A DNA stretch of 19,063 nt, taken from assembly GCA_026995955.1 (NCBI GenBank), contig JALWNJ010000149.1:1127-20189 (forward strand). Direction: 5' to 3'. This DNA comes from Gammaproteobacteria bacterium (GTDB lineage: Bacteria > Pseudomonadota > Gammaproteobacteria > J044). Of this stretch, positions 1 through 7,221 are shown in pieces. Each line of letters begins with the position of its first letter. Position 1 is the stretch's first letter. Both the position numbers and the translations under genes were made by a program. The notes beneath the pieces are model-generated. The model was not told the DNA's origin, did no database searches, and saw only the letters and a program-made list of their open reading frames with translations.

Positions 1-1
1 C

Positions 2-736
2 GTCGTTGGCGGCACCGCCAACTCCGTCACCACCCTGTCCCACACCCAGGGCTGGCTGCACTGCGACATCCCCGGCACCGACGCCTCCGGCGTGGTGAAG
101 GCGATGATGGACGAGCTGATCGACGAGTTCCGCAACTGCGACATGCCGAACCGTGTCCACATCACCACCTCCTGCTGCCAGATCAACTGCGGTGGCCAGG
201 GCGACATCGCCATCAACGTGCAGCACACCAAGCCGCCCAAGATCAACCACGAGCTGGTCGGTAACGCCTGCGAGCGCCCGGCCGTTGTGGCCCGCTGCCC
301 GGTGGCGGCCATCCGTCCGGCCATGGTCAACGGCAAGCCCTCGCTGGAAGTGGACGAGCGCAAGTGCATCTGCTGCGGTGCCTGCTACCCGCCCTGCCCG
401 CCGATGCAGATCAACGACCACGAACACACCAAGCTGGCCATCTGGGTTGGCGGCAACCACTCCAACGCCCGTGGCAAGCCGACCTTCCAGAAGCTGGTGG
501 CAGCCGGGGTGCCCAACAACCCGCCGCGCTGGCCCGAGGCGACCGCCATCGTCAAGCGCATCCTCAAGTGCTACAAGGAAGACGCCAAGGACTGGGAGCG
601 CATCAACGACTGGATCGAGCGCATCGGCTGGCCGCGCTTCTTCGAGCTCACCAACCTGCCGTTCACGAAGTACCATGTGGACAACTGGCGCGGTTCTCGC
701 AACAGCCTGAACGCGTCCACCCACATCCGCTTCTGA
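2..736 (+). CDS. dsrB: Reverse-type dissimilatory sulfite reductase beta subunit DsrB, 5' end outside the window
   Basis: The reading frame is open from base 2 to the stop at 734-736, so this is the C-terminal 244 residues of DsrB. With DsrA it forms the cytoplasmic alpha2beta2 siroheme enzyme that, in sulfur oxidisers, runs in the oxidative direction and releases sulfite from DsrC-bound sulfur. Visible signatures are the cysteine cluster TSCCQINCGG (codons at 170-196), expected near the siroheme-coupled [4Fe-4S] cluster, a second Cys pair in GNACERP...RCPVAAI, and a ferredoxin insert KCICCGACYPPCPP with Cys codons at 365, 374, 383 and 395 (CxxCxxCxxxC). The next gene, dsrE, follows after 18 bases with its own ribosome binding site. 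An internal ATG at 92 is in frame but lies inside the conserved protein, so it is not the start. The identification is firm; direction of catalysis is inferred from the neighbours dsrEFH and dsrL. Confidence 0.97.
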   Translation, partial: VVGGTANSVTTLSHTQGWLHCDIPGTDASGVVKAMMDELIDEFRNCDMPNRVHITTSCCQINCGGQGDIAINVQHTKPPKINHELVGNACERPAVVARCPVAAIRPAMVNGKPSLEVDERKCICCGACYPPCPPMQINDHEHTKLAIWVGGNHSNARGKPTFQKLVAAGVPNNPPRWPEATAIVKRILKCYKEDAKDWERINDWIERIGWPRFFELTNLPFTKYHVDNWRGSRNSLNASTHIRF

Positions 737-754
737 TCGGAAAGGGACGAGACG

Positions 755-1147
755 ATGAAGTTTGGCATCATGGTCAACGAAGGGCCCTACACTCATGAGG
801 CCTCCGACACCGCCTATCATTTCACCAAGGCGGCCCTGGAGGCCGGTCATGAGATCTTCCGGGTCTTCTTCTATCACGACGGCGTGAACAACGCGACGCG
901 TTACACCGTTCCGCCGCAGGATGACCGCAACATCCAGGTGCGCTGGTCCGAACTGGCCGAGAAGCACAACCTCGATCTCGTTGTCTGCATTGCCGCGGCC
1001 CAGCGCCGCGGCATCCTCGACGAGAACGAGGCCAAGCGTCAGGGCAAGGACGGCGACAACATCGCGCCCGGGTTCCGCATCTCTGGCCTCGGCCAGCTGA
1101 TCGAGGCCGGCATCCAGTGTGACCGTCTCGTGGTCTTCGGCGACTGA
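755..1147 (+). CDS. dsrE: Sulfurtransferase DsrE (catalytic subunit of DsrEFH)
   Basis: This 130-residue protein of the DsrE/TusD family belongs to the cytoplasmic DsrE2F2H2 hexamer, which accepts persulfide sulfur and hands it to DsrC. The family's essential cysteine is present as Cys78 in the stretch LVVCIAAAQRRG; in A. vinosum DsrE the active residue has the same number. The N-terminus MKFGIMVNEGPY is typical of the Rossmann-like DsrE fold. The start is supported by a purine-rich AAAGGGACGAG about 5 bases upstream. dsrE is confined to sulfur oxidisers, so its presence is the clearest sign that this locus works oxidatively. The stop TGA runs directly into the AGGAG of dsrF, consistent with one transcript. 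Confidence 0.96.
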   Translation: MKFGIMVNEGPYTHEASDTAYHFTKAALEAGHEIFRVFFYHDGVNNATRYTVPPQDDRNIQVRWSELAEKHNLDLVVCIAAAQRRGILDENEAKRQGKDGDNIAPGFRISGLGQLIEAGIQCDRLVVFGD

Positions 1148-1158
1148 GGAGCAACGAC

Positions 1159-1566
1159 ATGTCCGATGTGAAGAAATTCCTGTATGTCAACCGCAAGGCG
1201 CCGTACGGCACCATCTACGCCCTCGAGTCACTCGAGGTCGTCCTGATCGGTGCGGCGTTCGAGCAGGACGTTGCCCTCGCCTTCCTCGATGACGGGGTGT
1301 ACCAGCTCACCAAGGACCAGAACACGGACGGCATCGAGATGAAGAACTTCTCGCCGACCTACTCTGCCCTGGGTGACTACGACATCCGCAAGATCTATGT
1401 CGAGAAGGAGTCGCTCGAGGAGCGTGGCCTGACCATCGACGACCTGCAGCACCTCACCTACGAGGACGAGGACGACGACTGGGCCGAAAAGGACTCCATC
1501 CAGGTGGTCACTGCCAAGGAACTGGCGGAGATCATGGATCAGTCCGACGTCATTCTGAGCTTCTGA
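1159..1566 (+). CDS. dsrF: Sulfur relay protein DsrF
   Basis: This 135-residue protein is the TusC-like member of the DsrEFH hexamer. Its N-terminus (KKFLYVNRKAPYG) and the ALESLEVVLIGAAFEQDVALAFLDDG region match the DsrF/TusC fold. The translated sequence contains no cysteine at all, so this subunit cannot itself carry a persulfide; its role here should be structural or in partner recognition, leaving Cys78 of DsrE and Cys20 of DsrH as candidate carriers. The start is supported by AGGAG overlapping the dsrE stop codon, 8 bases before the ATG. The C-terminal half has an acidic patch (TYEDEDDDWAEKD), which could be a docking surface but this is speculation. Confidence 0.95.
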   Translation: MSDVKKFLYVNRKAPYGTIYALESLEVVLIGAAFEQDVALAFLDDGVYQLTKDQNTDGIEMKNFSPTYSALGDYDIRKIYVEKESLEERGLTIDDLQHLTYEDEDDDWAEKDSIQVVTAKELAEIMDQSDVILSF

Positions 1567-1579
1567 AGGAGATATCAAC

Positions 1580-1888
1580 ATGGCAATGCTGCATACCGTC
1601 AACAAGTCTCCTTTCGAGCGCAACACGCTTGACTCGTGCATGAGGCACGCCCTGCCCGGCAGCGCCATCCTCCTGATCGAGGACGGTGTCGTTGCAGCCA
1701 CCAAGGGCACGGCCGTGGAAGGCAAGGTCAAGGAGAAGATGGGCGATGTGTCCTTCTTCGTCCTCGGTCCCGATCTGGCTGCTCGCGGCCTGGGCGAGGA
1801 CAAGCTCATCGACGGCATCTCCGTTGTGGACTACAACGGGTTTGTCGAACTGACCACGAAGTACGACAACGTACAGAGCTGGCTCTGA
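1580..1888 (+). CDS. dsrH: Sulfur relay protein DsrH
   Basis: A 102-residue TusB-like protein and third subunit of the DsrEFH hexamer. It holds one conserved cysteine, Cys20 in RNTLDSCMRHA, the position described for DsrH in A. vinosum. The remainder (ILLIEDGVVAAT...VSFFVLGPDLAARGL) fits the small alpha/beta fold of DsrE-family proteins. The ATG at 1580 is preceded by an excellent AAGGAG, which begins directly after the dsrF stop. The last codons overlap two small hairpin-forming sequences described separately, after which dsrC begins 30 bases downstream. Confidence 0.95.
   Translation: MAMLHTVNKSPFERNTLDSCMRHALPGSAILLIEDGVVAATKGTAVEGKVKEKMGDVSFFVLGPDLAARGLGEDKLIDGISVVDYNGFVELTTKYDNVQSWL
1861..1887 (+). 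promoter_or_regulatory. Two adjacent small hairpins at the end of dsrH, upstream of dsrC
   Basis: GTACG-ACAA-CGTAC (1861-1874) and CAGAG-CTGG-CTCTG (1874-1887) are back-to-back 5-bp stems with 4-base loops sharing one base. They cover the last codons and stop of dsrH just upstream of dsrC. They could slow RNA decay or mark a processing site, but short stems in GC-rich DNA also arise by chance. Confidence 0.3.
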
Positions 1889-1918
1889 TTCATTACTGAC
1901 TGACTGGAGTACGAAGCA

Positions 1919-2254
1919 ATGGCAACTATCAATGTGAATGGTCAAGAGATCGAAGTGGATGAGGAAGGCTACCTGGTAGACCTGTCCCAGTGGACGCCCG
2001 AAATCGGCGAAGCCATGGCCAAGATGGACGACTGCGAACTGACCGACGCACACTGGGAAGTGATCAACTTCCTGCGCGAGTACTACGACGAGTACCAGAT
2101 CGCACCGGCCGTCCGCGTCCTGACCAAGGCCATCGGCAAGAAGCTGGGCAAGGACAAGGGCAACAGCAAGTACCTGTACGAGCTGTTCCCCTATGGTCCG
2201 GCCAAGCAGGCGTGCAAGTACGCCGGCCTGCCCAAGCCGACCGGCTGCGTCTGA
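1919..2254 (+). CDS. dsrC: Sulfur carrier DsrC
   Basis: This 111-residue protein is the soluble substrate carrier of the pathway. It accepts sulfur from DsrEFH, presents it to DsrAB, and its oxidised (trisulfide or disulfide) form is the proposed substrate of the DsrMKJOP membrane complex. The flexible C-terminal arm carries both functional cysteines: Cys110, the penultimate residue in TGCV, and Cys99, 11 residues earlier in KQACKYAG. Having both distinguishes DsrC from TusE-like relatives that keep only the last one. The N-terminus (INVNGQEIEVDEEGYLVDLSQWTPEIGEAMA, here split for clarity after GYL) and the insert around LREYYDEYQIAPAVRVL are family hallmarks. GGAG lies 9 bases upstream of the ATG. 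In A. vinosum dsrC has been reported to have additional, separate expression; the hairpins on both sides of this gene would fit such behaviour. Confidence 0.97.
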   Translation: MATINVNGQEIEVDEEGYLVDLSQWTPEIGEAMAKMDDCELTDAHWEVINFLREYYDEYQIAPAVRVLTKAIGKKLGKDKGNSKYLYELFPYGPAKQACKYAGLPKPTGCV

Positions 2255-2306
2255 TCTGCAAGATCGAGGCCGAACCCTCAAGGGGCCAGGCTTCAATGAG
2301 GTGACA

Positions 2307-2328
2307 GCAGGGGGGCTTGCCCCCCTGC
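2307..2328 (+). terminator. Strong stem-loop between dsrC and dsrM (attenuator or RNA-stability element)
   Basis: GCAGGGGGG (2307-2315) and CCCCCCTGC (2320-2328) form a perfect 9-bp, very GC-rich stem with loop CTTG. It lies in the only sizeable gap (110 bases) of the dsrB-dsrP run. No U-tract follows (CCCTTGTTCG), so it is not a classical terminator. It may be a partial terminator or a 3' stabiliser that lets dsrC mRNA accumulate above the downstream membrane-complex genes. Confidence 0.6.
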
Positions 2329-2364
2329 CCCTTGTTCGACTGCTACTGGGAGAGGAACGAACTC

Positions 2365-3114
2365 ATGTCGTTCAGTGTCATTTACGCCCTGCTTTTCTAC
2401 TTTGCCACGGGCCTGCTGGTGATCGGTCTTGGCCGCAAGATCGTGCAATACGCCAAGACGCCCGCACCGCTCAAGATCCCGACCACTCCGGCCCCGACGA
2501 CCAAGGCTGGTGTGGTGCTGCGCATGGCAAAGGAAGTCGTGTTCTTCTACAGCCTCTTCCGGTCTAACAAGTGGATCTGGGTCTTCGGCTGGATGTTCCA
2601 CATGGCCCTGTTCCTGGTTCTGGCGCGTCATCTGCGCTACTTCACCGAACCCGTCTGGTGGTGGGTCGATCTCATCCAGCCCTTCGGCAAGTATGCCGCC
2701 CTGGCGATGATTGCCGGCCTGCTTGGCCTCTGGGCCCGCCGCATCGTCGTCGACCGCGTGCGCTACATTTCCGCACCCTCCGATCATCTGATGCTGGCCC
2801 TCCTTCTGGGCATCGGCATCTCCGGTACGCTGATGTCGTTCGTGACCCACACCGACATCGTTGCCGTCAAGGCCTTCTTCCTGGGCCTGATGCGTTTCGA
2901 CATCCAGCCGCTGCCCAGCGACCCGATACTGCTCATTCATCTGGGTCTGGTCGCAGTGCTGATGATTGTCTTCCCGTTCAGCAAGCTGCTGCATGTGCCG
3001 GGCGTGTTCTTCAGCCCGACCCGCAACCAGGTCGACAACCCGCGCGAACAGCGTCATCTGGCGCCGTGGGCCGCCGAGCTGGAAGCCGGTTCGCAGCAGA
3101 ACACCAACTCCTAA
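2365..3114 (+). CDS. dsrM: Membrane cytochrome b subunit DsrM of the DsrMKJOP complex
   Basis: A 249-residue NarI-like membrane protein with about five to six hydrophobic segments (for example residues 5-23, 71-88, 109-124, 142-160 and 186-205). It is expected to bind two b-type hemes and exchange electrons with the quinone pool. Candidate heme-ligand histidines sit in or near the membrane segments: His79, His89, His141, His192 and His210. The frame is open further upstream to a TTG at 2317, but that would put the start inside the intergenic stem-loop. The ATG at 2365 follows a good GGGAGAGGAA and gives the usual MSFSVIYALLFYF N-terminus. It is followed after 18 bases by dsrK, its direct partner. 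Confidence 0.95.
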   Translation: MSFSVIYALLFYFATGLLVIGLGRKIVQYAKTPAPLKIPTTPAPTTKAGVVLRMAKEVVFFYSLFRSNKWIWVFGWMFHMALFLVLARHLRYFTEPVWWWVDLIQPFGKYAALAMIAGLLGLWARRIVVDRVRYISAPSDHLMLALLLGIGISGTLMSFVTHTDIVAVKAFFLGLMRFDIQPLPSDPILLIHLGLVAVLMIVFPFSKLLHVPGVFFSPTRNQVDNPREQRHLAPWAAELEAGSQQNTNS

Positions 3115-3132
3115 GGTTTCGAGGAACTCACA

Positions 3133-4683
3133 GTGGCTGATTTCGAAACTCCGAAACTGAAAGACTACATCGAGATTCCCAAGGTCCAGGAAGGGGTCAT
3201 GGCGCACAGCCGCCCCTTCGAGTCCAAGGAACAGTTCCAGGTGGCCCTCGGCTACCCGGGCGAGCTGGTGGACAACTGGGAAGAAAAGGCCATCGAAAAG
3301 ATGGGTGACCTGCTCGGCAAGTACCGCTCCTTCCGCGTATTCCTGGATTCCTGCGTGAAGTGTGGTGCCTGCACCGACAAGTGCCATTACTACCTCGGCA
3401 CCAGTGACGCCAAGAACATGCCCGTGGCGCGCCAGGATCTGCTGCGTAAGGTGTACCGCCGCTACTTCACCTTCGCCGGCAAGTACTTCCCCAAGCTGGT
3501 GGGTGCCGTGGATCTGACCAAGGAAGTGCTGGACGAGTGGTACAGCTACTTCCATCAGTGCTCGCAGTGCCGCCGTTGCTCGGTATTCTGCCCCTACGGC
3601 ATCGACACGGCCGAGATCTCCATGGCTGCCCGCGAGATCATGGACTCCGTCGGTCTCGGCCAGAAGTACTGCAACGAGATCATCATGAAGGCGCAGACCA
3701 TCGGCAACAACCTGGGTCTGCCCGAGCCGGCGCTGGCCGACACCCTTGCCGACCTCGAAGAGGAGGTCGAGGACGATACCGGCGTACCGGTCAAGTATCC
3801 GCTGGACCAGAAGGGGGCCGAAATCCTCATGGTCACCCCCTCTGCCGACTTCTTCGCCGAGCCGCACATCGACGGGCTGATCGGCTACGGCAAGGTGTTC
3901 CACGAGGCCGGCGTGAGCTGGACCCTGTCCTCCAAGGCCAGCGAGGCCGCCAACTTCGGCATGTTCATCGGCTCCTACGAGAACATGCGCAAGCTGGCCC
4001 TGCGCATCCGCGAGGCCGCCCTGGAGCTGGGCGTCAAGCGCATCGTCTTCGGCGAGTGCGGCCATGCCTGGCGTGTGGCCTACAGCTTCCTCAACACTCT
4101 GGCCGGCCCCTTCGACTTCCTTGATCCGCGCTATCCCGTGCCGCAGCACATCTGCGAGTTCACCTGGGAACTGATCAAGGAAGGCAAGCTGCGCCTGAAC
4201 AAGGAAGAGAACGACCACATGCGCCTGACCTTCCACGATTCCTGCAACGTGGCCCGTGCCTCGCGCATGGGCGACAAGCCGGGCGGTCAGTTCGAGATCC
4301 CGCGCAACATCATCAAGGCGACCTGCAACCACTACTTCGACATGCCGATCGACACCATTCACGACGCTACCTACTGCTGTGGCGGTGGTGGCGGTCTGCT
4401 GACCGACGATCTGATCGAGCTGCGTGTCAAGGGCGCCCTGCCGCGCATGACTGCCCTCAAGCAGGTGGTCGACGAGCATGGGGTCACCAACATGGCCGCG
4501 ATCTGCGCCATCTGCAAGTCGCAGTTCACCAAGGTGCTTCCCTATTACGATTTCGGCATGGACATGATCGTCAGTGTCCATCAGCTGGTAAGCAACGCGA
4601 TCGTCCTCAAGGGCTCCATCCAGGAGAAGGAACTGGATGGCGTCGAGGACGAGGAAGAAACTGCCGCAGAGGCAACCGAGTAA
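3133..4683 (+). CDS. dsrK: HdrD-like iron-sulfur subunit DsrK of the DsrMKJOP complex
   Basis: A 516-residue protein related to the HdrD subunit of heterodisulfide reductase, cytoplasmic and bound to DsrM. It is thought to oxidise or reduce the cysteines of DsrC. The N-terminal half has two [4Fe-4S] motifs, CVKCGACTDKC (74-84) and CSQCRRCSVFCP (143-154). The C-terminal half has CCG-domain cysteines for the noncubane cluster: Cys309 (GECGHAW), Cys371 (HDSCNVA), Cys415-Cys416 (YCCGGGGG) and Cys458/Cys461 (CAIC). The start is GTG at 3133, preceded by GAGGAA; the downstream in-frame ATGs would truncate the conserved N-terminus. The C-terminus is a very acidic tail (VEDEEETAAEATE). Confidence 0.96.
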   Translation: MADFETPKLKDYIEIPKVQEGVMAHSRPFESKEQFQVALGYPGELVDNWEEKAIEKMGDLLGKYRSFRVFLDSCVKCGACTDKCHYYLGTSDAKNMPVARQDLLRKVYRRYFTFAGKYFPKLVGAVDLTKEVLDEWYSYFHQCSQCRRCSVFCPYGIDTAEISMAAREIMDSVGLGQKYCNEIIMKAQTIGNNLGLPEPALADTLADLEEEVEDDTGVPVKYPLDQKGAEILMVTPSADFFAEPHIDGLIGYGKVFHEAGVSWTLSSKASEAANFGMFIGSYENMRKLALRIREAALELGVKRIVFGECGHAWRVAYSFLNTLAGPFDFLDPRYPVPQHICEFTWELIKEGKLRLNKEENDHMRLTFHDSCNVARASRMGDKPGGQFEIPRNIIKATCNHYFDMPIDTIHDATYCCGGGGGLLTDDLIELRVKGALPRMTALKQVVDEHGVTNMAAICAICKSQFTKVLPYYDFGMDMIVSVHQLVSNAIVLKGSIQEKELDGVEDEEETAAEATE

Positions 4684-4699
4684 CGATTTCAATGTTTCC

Positions 4700-4713
4700 G
4701 AATCACCTGATTC
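4700..4713 (+). other. Small inverted repeat in the dsrK-dsrL gap
   Basis: GAATC-ACCT-GATTC forms a 5-bp stem in a 50-base gap that is distinctly AT-richer than its surroundings. No convincing -35/-10 pair accompanies it. It may be a short mRNA hairpin just ahead of the dsrL ribosome binding site (TAGGAGAG), or chance. Confidence 0.25.
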
Positions 4714-4733
4714 ACTAGATTAGGAGAGCAGGC

Positions 4734-6689
4734 ATGGCTACTTCACAAGACGAATGCAAGTTGACGTTCCGCCGTTTCGAGGATGGCAAGAACACCTGGG
4801 ACGATCTGCACGAAAAGATCTTCGTCCAGGACTCCTCTCACAAGTGCCCTGTCTATGTGCACCGTACGCCGCCCTGCCAGGGCAGCTGCCCCTCCGGCGA
4901 GGACATCCGCGGCTGGCTGGACATCGTGCGTGGCATCGAGAAGCCCGCGGGTGACATGAGCTGGCAGGAGTACGCCTTCCGCCGCTCCACCAACGCCAAC
5001 CCGTTCCCTGCCATGATGGGCCGCGTCTGCCCCGCTCCCTGCCAGGACGGCTGCAACCGCAACGATGTCGATGACTTCGTAGGCATCAACTCGGTGGAGC
5101 AGTTCATCGGCGACACCGCCTACGAGAACGGCTTCAAGTTCGAGGCGCCGAAAGAGCTGAGCGGCAAGAAAGTGGCCATCGTCGGTGGCGGCCCGGCCGG
5201 TCTCTCCGCGGCCTACCAGCTGCGCCGCATGGGCCATGCCTCCTGCATCTTCGAGTCGCACGCGGAACTGGGTGGCATGATGCGCTACGGCATCCCCGGC
5301 TACCGTACCCCGCGTGAGGTGCTGGATCACGAGATCAACCGTATCCTCGACATGGGCGACATCGAGGTGCGCACCAACACCCGAGTCGGCAAGGATGTCA
5401 GCGTCGAGGAACTGGAGAAGGAATTCGACGCCATCCTGTGGGCCATCGGCACCTGGGTCGGCCGCGACCTGCCGATCCCCGGCTGGAAGGACTGCGAGAA
5501 CTGCGTCTCCGGTGTGGCCTTCCTGGAGGCCTTCAACGAAGGTCGCCTGCAGCTGGTGAGCAAGAAGGTGGTCTGCGTGGGCGGTGGTGACACCTCCATC
5601 GACGTGGTGTCCGTGGCCCGTCGCCTGGGTGCCGTCAGCAACATCAACGAGGACGAGCGTCCGGAGCGCGTGGTGCACGGCTACACCACCCACGACACCG
5701 TGGTCTCTGCCGCCAAGGAAGGGGCCGATGTGACCCTGACCTCGCTGTTCCCCAAGGATCAGATGACCGCTGCCGAGCACGAGGTGATGGATGCCCTGAC
5801 CGAGGGTGTCACCATTCTCGATGGCGTCATGCCGCTCGAGGTCATCATGGACGAGTCGGGCAAGCGTGCCGTTGGCCTGAAGATTGCCGACTGCAAGATG
5901 GAGGACAACCGTCCGGTCCCCATCGAGGGCACCGAGCGCGTGATCGAGGCCGACCTGATCGTCGCCGCCATCGGTCAGAGCGGTGACCTCACCGGCCTGG
6001 AGGACTTCGACAACGGCCGCGGCCTGATGGACGCCGACAGCTTCTATCAGGTACCGGGTAAGGAAGGTCACTTCGTCTGTGGCGACATCGTGCGTCCGCA
6101 CCTGCTGACCACCGCCATTGGCCAGGCCTCCATCGCTGCCGAGAGCATCGACCATTACCTCAAGCACGAGGAGATGAAGAAGCGCCCGAAGGTGGACAAG
6201 CACCACTTCAACCTGCTCGAGAAGCTGCTCGAGACCGGTCTGGCGCCCAAGGAGTTCAATCCGAACGAAGGCGATCTGCGCGGCACCTCTTCCGCCGATT
6301 ACGCGATCCACAACTTCGAGGACCGCTCCAAGTACGAGATCATCTCCTCCGACAAGCTGTTCCTCGGCCACTTCCAGTGTGTGCCGCGGCACAAGCGCAA
6401 GGAGATCGTGCCCTCCGCTGACGAAGTGCTGGGCCACTTCAGCGAGCGCGTGATCGGCCTCTCCGAGGAAGAGGCGCAGGCAGAGGCCGAGCGCTGCATG
6501 AGCTGCGGCCTGTGCTTCGAGTGCGACAACTGCGTCATCTTCTGCCCGCAGGACGCGGTGTATCGTGTGCCCAAGGATCAGGCGACCACCGGCCGCTATG
6601 TGGCAACCGACTATGCACGCTGCATCGGCTGCCACATCTGCTCCGATGTATGCCCCACCGGCTACATCGACATGGCCATGGGTGAATAA
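4734..6689 (+). CDS. dsrL: Iron-sulfur flavoprotein DsrL, NAD(P)H:acceptor oxidoreductase partner of rDsrAB
   Basis: A 651-residue cytoplasmic protein of the glutamate synthase small-subunit family that serves as electron partner of reverse DsrAB. Domain order: an N-terminal cysteine-rich Fe-S region (Cys38, Cys48, Cys52 and later CPAPCQDGC at 99-107); an FAD-binding motif GGGPAGLSAA (151-160); a pyridine-nucleotide-binding motif VGGGDTSID (282-290); a second FAD motif CGDIVRPHLLTTAIGQ (449-464); a linker at about 475-585; and a C-terminal ferredoxin domain with CMSCGLCFECDNC...C (588-604) and CIGCHICSDVCP (630-641). The linker plus C-terminal ferredoxin matches the full-length DsrL form of sulfur oxidisers. 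The start at 4734 is supported by TAGGAGAGCAGGC directly upstream. The next gene, dsrJ, begins 19 bases after the stop. Confidence 0.96.
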   Translation: MATSQDECKLTFRRFEDGKNTWDDLHEKIFVQDSSHKCPVYVHRTPPCQGSCPSGEDIRGWLDIVRGIEKPAGDMSWQEYAFRRSTNANPFPAMMGRVCPAPCQDGCNRNDVDDFVGINSVEQFIGDTAYENGFKFEAPKELSGKKVAIVGGGPAGLSAAYQLRRMGHASCIFESHAELGGMMRYGIPGYRTPREVLDHEINRILDMGDIEVRTNTRVGKDVSVEELEKEFDAILWAIGTWVGRDLPIPGWKDCENCVSGVAFLEAFNEGRLQLVSKKVVCVGGGDTSIDVVSVARRLGAVSNINEDERPERVVHGYTTHDTVVSAAKEGADVTLTSLFPKDQMTAAEHEVMDALTEGVTILDGVMPLEVIMDESGKRAVGLKIADCKMEDNRPVPIEGTERVIEADLIVAAIGQSGDLTGLEDFDNGRGLMDADSFYQVPGKEGHFVCGDIVRPHLLTTAIGQASIAAESIDHYLKHEEMKKRPKVDKHHFNLLEKLLETGLAPKEFNPNEGDLRGTSSADYAIHNFEDRSKYEIISSDKLFLGHFQCVPRHKRKEIVPSADEVLGHFSERVIGLSEEEAQAEAERCMSCGLCFECDNCVIFCPQDAVYRVPKDQATTGRYVATDYARCIGCHICSDVCPTGYIDMAMGE

Positions 6690-6708
6690 CGCGATAGGAG
6701 AGCCGACC

Positions 6709-7221
6709 GTGCGCCTGACTCGCCAACTGAAAGTGACGCTGGCCCTCATCGGGCTGGCGTCACTCCTCATTACGGCTGGAGCCCACGCCGAGCCGCCCCT
6801 GCCGGACATCCCCAAGGGCAAGGGTGAGCAATGTGTGGAGCCCACGCCCGTGATGCGCAAGCAGCATTTCGAGTTCATCCTCCGTCATCGCGACCTGACC
6901 ATGCACGAGGGCATTCGTACCAAGAAGTACAGCCTGGTCGAATGCATCAACTGCCATGTGGTCCCGAACGAGAAGGGTGAATATCCGAGGTTCGGCAGCG
7001 ACGAGCACTTCTGCAGCAGCTGCCACAACTACGCCTCGGTGAAAATCGACTGTTTCCAGTGTCATGCGGACAAGCCCGAATCGGCCTATGGAAAGGCCAA
7101 GGGCAAGTTCAACCATGCCCTGGGTGGCAGCAATCCACACCACTTCTCCAACAAGGCCGCCGGGCCACTGAGCAAGGGTGACCTCGAACTCGTCTCCGCG
7201 GAGAACAACAGCCATGAGTAA
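6709..7221 (+). CDS. dsrJ: Periplasmic triheme cytochrome c DsrJ
   Basis: A 170-residue exported cytochrome. The start is GTG at 6709, 7 bases after TAGGAGAG. It gives an N-terminus with a Sec signal or anchor: basic RLTRQLK, a hydrophobic stretch to about residue 24, and an AHA-E site at 27-28. An upstream ATG at 6565 in this frame lies within dsrL and is rejected. Three heme motifs are present: CINCH (79-83), CSSCH (102-106) and CFQCH (115-119). Cys42 in EQCVEP is the extra cysteine that in A. vinosum DsrJ serves as an unusual His/Cys axial heme ligand. DsrJ is the periplasmic end of DsrMKJOP, and its physiological electron donor or acceptor is not settled. It overlaps dsrO by 8 bases, implying coupled translation. 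Confidence 0.95.
   Translation: MRLTRQLKVTLALIGLASLLITAGAHAEPPLPDIPKGKGEQCVEPTPVMRKQHFEFILRHRDLTMHEGIRTKKYSLVECINCHVVPNEKGEYPRFGSDEHFCSSCHNYASVKIDCFQCHADKPESAYGKAKGKFNHALGGSNPHHFSNKAAGPLSKGDLELVSAENNSHE

Noticed and set aside
1895..1907. ACTGACTGACTGG tandem tetranucleotide before dsrC
   Set aside because: With only three units outside the coding sequence it is too short to suggest phase variation; it merely precedes the ribosome binding site.
2293..6878. Very long open frames on the - strand opposite dsrM-dsrK (799 codons) and dsrL (711 codons)
   Set aside because: They are antisense mirrors produced by GC-rich codon use of the real genes. Their translations are repetitive (His/Leu/Gly/Val-rich), have no domain, and conflict with firmly identified dsr genes.
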